DNA of 32,411 nucleotides, taken from NCBI GenBank assembly GCA_018694115.1, contig JABHNB010000004.1, forward strand, positions 1 to 32,411. The letters run 5' to 3'. Positions 30,461 to 32,411 of the stretch are shown here, in pieces. A program made the translations under genes and the position numbers. The notes below the pieces were generated by a model. The model saw nothing but the letters and a program-made list of their open reading frames with translations. It had not been told where the DNA came from and ran no database searches. The stretch is from an archaeon (lineage in GTDB: Archaea > Nanobdellota > Nanobdellia > Pacearchaeales > GW2011-AR1). Each line of letters opens with the position of its first letter. Positions within the stretch are counted from its first letter, which is position 1.

Positions 30461-30481
30461 TATTTAAAGATAATTGTACTA
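30461..30481 (-). promoter_or_regulatory. Shared orphan-cluster promoter element, copy D
   Basis: The minus strand reads AGTACAATTAT then CTTTAAATA. TATA is centred 26 nt before ATG 30438. It lies more than 3 kb from copies A-C yet matches 18 of 20 positions of copy A. Confidence 0.65.
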
Positions 30482-30591
30482 CAGGATATACTAGTTAATC
30501 CGCCACAAGGCCTGAGTAGAAAACCCTAAAAACCCAATCTTCATACTATAATTAGCCTTAGGGGAAGAAGAGTTCTTGATAAAATACCAAA

Positions 30592-31170
30592 ATGGAAATT
30601 TCAAATGAAATCACAACTCCCTCACTAAGAAGAAAGATTGGATCTGCAATCCCAAGAATTGCCTCTCTTTTCGAACTTTCTCCAGAGGAAACAGATGCGG
30701 CAATGAACATCACAGTTAGACGTAATCTTGACGATTTACCTGAGGATGAGTATGGTGGGTATGATTTGCAAGTTCCCGGGTATTGTTTTAAGCGCAATTT
30801 CTTTTATTTCCCGCCATTTGATTCCAAGGTATTCAGTGATTGCATAGATAGTGATCCCGTGATATATCATGAAACCACACATTACCTGCATGCAACCAAC
30901 AATCCCCAAGTAAAAAAAGAATTCCTATCCTCTATCAGAAAAGATATATCTGCAGAACATGAGGCATTGAAGGCAAGCCTAGGTTTAATTGAGTTAGTGG
31001 CAGATTATCCTAATCTTATTCTTGGTCTAAGGAAGGACGAGGATCTAACCGCACCATATTTCAAGGATCTCAAGAGAGTATTCCGACAATATGGGCCAAA
31101 GTTTCTTCCAACTCTTGCAAGAATGAATTGCGATGACGCGATAAGGGAAGGAATTGTAAGTCTGAGCTAA
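30592..31170 (+). CDS. Putative HExxH zinc metalloprotease, 192 aa
   Basis: VIYHETTHYLHATNN contains H93-E94-T-T-H97, the zincin motif, and GLIELVADY about 40 residues later offers Glu134 as third ligand (gluzincin-like). The N-terminal part includes a strand-rich GYDLQVPGYCFKRNFFYFPP before the active site. No signal peptide. The nearest TATA (ACTATAATTAG) predicts a short leader of about 18 nt rather than a leaderless start. It is divergent from the unit containing the other HExxH protein; the two share only the motif and spacing. Confidence 0.7.
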   Translation: MEISNEITTPSLRRKIGSAIPRIASLFELSPEETDAAMNITVRRNLDDLPEDEYGGYDLQVPGYCFKRNFFYFPPFDSKVFSDCIDSDPVIYHETTHYLHATNNPQVKKEFLSSIRKDISAEHEALKASLGLIELVADYPNLILGLRKDEDLTAPYFKDLKRVFRQYGPKFLPTLARMNCDDAIREGIVSLS

Positions 31171-31242
31171 AGTCTCAACAATTCTTACACTTTAACCGAA
31201 AGAAAAACTAACCTATAAAAACCATTAACCCTTAAGAATAAA

Positions 31243-31743
31243 ATGAAGGGGTTATATTGGGGCAGATTCAATCCGCCACATAAGGGACACATAAAGTTAG
31301 TTAAGAAAATTCTAAGTGAAATTAATAGTCTGATCATTGCTGTTGGGAGTGCACGACATAAAAATACGAAAAGAGATCCATTTGATGGAAAAGAAAGAGC
31401 AAAAATGCTAAAGGCTTATCTAAAAGAAGAAGGATTTGATATGAAAAAAATAAAGATTGTTCCAGTTCCGAATGGAAAATCAATGTATTCCTCGGTAAAA
31501 AATGTTTTCAGATTATGTCCCAAGTTTGATGTTATGTATGCAGATAAAGAAACAATAATTAAGCTAGTAAATAAAAAAGTTGAGATAAGAAAAATCAAAA
31601 GAACGGGGAAGATCTCCTCAACAAAAATCCGAGATGCCATAGCCAAAGATAATAAGTGGGAGAATTTAACTGGCAAGTCCACAGCAAAGATAATCCGAAA
31701 GCTTAATGGGATAGAACGGATTAAAGAAAGCTATGGGAAGTAG
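31243..31743 (+). CDS. nadM: Nicotinamide-nucleotide adenylyltransferase, archaeal type
   Basis: Protein of 166 residues. The nucleotidyltransferase start reads GLYWGRFNPPHKGHIKLV (G-R-F-x-P-x-H-x-G-H), followed by IIAVGSARHKNTKRDPFDGKERAKML, the archaeal NadM loop (G-S-A-x-x-x-x-T-x-x-x-P-F), and the closing ISSTKIRDAI motif (I-S-S-T-x-I-R). It joins NMN and ATP to make NAD in the cytosol. TATA (CTATAAAAA) is centred 25-26 nt before the ATG, so it is leaderless. Full length. Confidence 0.92.
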   Translation: MKGLYWGRFNPPHKGHIKLVKKILSEINSLIIAVGSARHKNTKRDPFDGKERAKMLKAYLKEEGFDMKKIKIVPVPNGKSMYSSVKNVFRLCPKFDVMYADKETIIKLVNKKVEIRKIKRTGKISSTKIRDAIAKDNKWENLTGKSTAKIIRKLNGIERIKESYGK

Positions 31744-31785
31744 AGAACAATAATTCTAAAAAATCCTACTGCAAAATATATCAAA

Positions 31786-31799
31786 AACAGTATAAGAAA
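31786..31799. repeat. 14-bp direct repeat, copy 1
   Basis: AACAGTATAAGAAA occurs here and again at 31919-31932, 133 bp apart. On the rRNA strand it reads TTTCTTATACTGTT. It could be a processing or termination signal in the trailer, or a duplicated protein-binding site. Confidence 0.6.
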
Positions 31800-31918
31800 C
31801 CAAAATTCCACGAGACTCCCGTCCCATCATCAATCATCCTAAAAAAATCTTCTCAAAACCTTTCAGCCCCGCCAAAAAATCCTAAGTCGATTTAAAGATA
31901 ACTCAAATTCATAATAAG

Positions 31919-31932
31919 AACAGTATAAGAAA
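31919..31932. repeat. 14-bp direct repeat, copy 2
   Basis: This is a perfect copy of AACAGTATAAGAAA at 31786-31799. It lies about 85 nt beyond the 23S 3' end on the rRNA strand, just past the hairpin at 31938-31972. Confidence 0.6.
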
Positions 31933-31937
31933 TTCCA

Positions 31938-31972
31938 TACCTGAACGGCGATCTCTTAATCTCTTTCAGGTA
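31938..31972 (-). other. Stem-loop in the 23S rRNA 3' trailer
   Basis: TACCTGAA (31938-31945) and TTCAGGTA (31965-31972) form an 8-bp perfect stem around a 19-nt loop. On the rRNA strand the loop holds AGAGAT-TA-AGAGAT. It may be a processing or termination structure; it is not a standard rRNA helix. Confidence 0.5.
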
Positions 31973-32015
31973 AACCTTCAATCAATTAATCAATCTCCAT
32001 AAGTAAAGTAAGATA

Positions 32016-32411
32016 TTTATGTGATGCTTTTAGTAGACGCGAACTGAACAAATCGCGAAAGCTCAATGCTTACATTCCGTCTCTATCAACGCGGTCTTTT
32101 ACCGCGGCATTTGTTGTCTCGTTTTGCGGACCGCTTCGTGCTTAGATGCTTTCAGCACTTATCGGTGTGGAGCGTAGCTGCCCAGCCTGCTCATAACAAC
32201 TGGTAGACCAGAGGCTCCGAACCCACGTTCCTCTCGTACTGGAGGGTCCTTCCACTCAAACAACCACACATCTAGTAGATATCATACAAACTGTCTCACG
32301 ACGTTCTTAACCCAGCTAACGATCCCTTTTAATGCGTGAACTCCGACACCCTTGGATGCTTGTGCACATCCAGGATAGGAAGAGCCGACAGCGATGTACC
32401 AAACCGCCCCG
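32016..32411 (-). rRNA. 23S rRNA, 3' portion (continues beyond the right edge)
   Basis: The minus strand carries unmistakable domain V/VI sequence. Examples are GTTCACGCATTAAAAGGGAT-like and GCTGGGTTAAGAACGTCGTGA segments, the sarcin-ricin loop CAGTACGAGAGGAAC, and GATAAGTGCTGAAAGCATCT followed by AAGCACGAAGCG. The 3' end is near 32016-32022, after a terminal TACTAAAAGCATC. The 5' part lies outside the window. No 5S gene and no tRNA follows in the trailer. Confidence 0.95.

Larger units (their letters stand above)
31744..32015. other. Intergenic spacer between nadM and 23S rRNA
   Basis: No supported gene is seen. The spacer holds a 14-bp perfect direct repeat and an 8-bp inverted repeat described separately. 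On the minus strand this is the 3' trailer of the 23S rRNA transcript. Confidence 0.6.

Noticed and set aside
25750-31170. Mobile element or prophage
   Set aside because: No transposase, integrase, phage structural gene or terminal repeat was found, and the tRNA in the window is 8 kb away with no duplicated tRNA end.
31820-31860. C-box-like UGAUGA on the minus strand of the rRNA trailer (possible C/D sRNA)
   Set aside because: No D box at the right distance and no terminal stem were found.

Overview
The window looks like a chromosomal piece of a DPANN archaeon, most like the Pacearchaeota/Woesearchaeota group. The case rests on archaeal markers: a TrmY-type tRNA methyltransferase, a form III RuBisCO, an archaeal NMN adenylyltransferase, an archaeal-type RNase P RNA, a class III (pilin-like) signal peptide, a DUF1931-like histone-fold protein, and TATA boxes centred about 24-28 nt before most start codons (leaderless genes). 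The DNA is AT-rich, and many proteins carry signal peptides, single membrane anchors and lysine-rich tails. The assignment is inferred from gene content, not from a database search.

Layout. 1-5458: two large plus-strand anchored surface proteins sharing a six-cysteine module next to the membrane, then four minus-strand genes (a Lys-tailed conserved protein, a secreted anchored protein, a small unknown and a PD-(D/E)XK nuclease-like protein). 5530-9082: a CNNM/CorC-type CBS transporter facing a compact lysS-dedA-histone-fold operon. 9117-12847: acylphosphatase, two overlapping unknowns, trmY, form III RuBisCO and a HAD phosphatase 4 nt upstream of RuBisCO. 12928-18369: an anchored unknown, ASCH/DUF3850, cysS, a metallophosphoesterase, a pilin-like protein, a dolichol-kinase-like enzyme directly behind tRNA-Phe(GAA), and a KaiC-like ATPase. 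18478-25338: a plus-strand operon of a 50-aa RHH regulator, an 1848-aa duplicated beta-propeller-like surface protein and a 391-aa companion with a Lys-rich repeat tail. 25313-25735: RNase P RNA on the minus strand, whose P1 helix and U-rich end lie inside the companion gene. 25750-31170: an accessory block of small orphan genes, four with a shared 20-bp promoter element, plus two HExxH putative metalloproteases, a lipoprotein and a 36-aa zinc ribbon. 31243-32411: nadM, a spacer with repeats, and the 3' end of 23S rRNA on the minus strand.

Most of 5530-18369 is ordinary information processing and central metabolism. The less ordinary parts are the RHH/giant-surface-protein operon with repeated cytoplasmic modules, the RNase P RNA/coding overlap, the HAD-RuBisCO pair, and the co-regulated-looking orphan cluster between RNase P RNA and the 23S rRNA gene.
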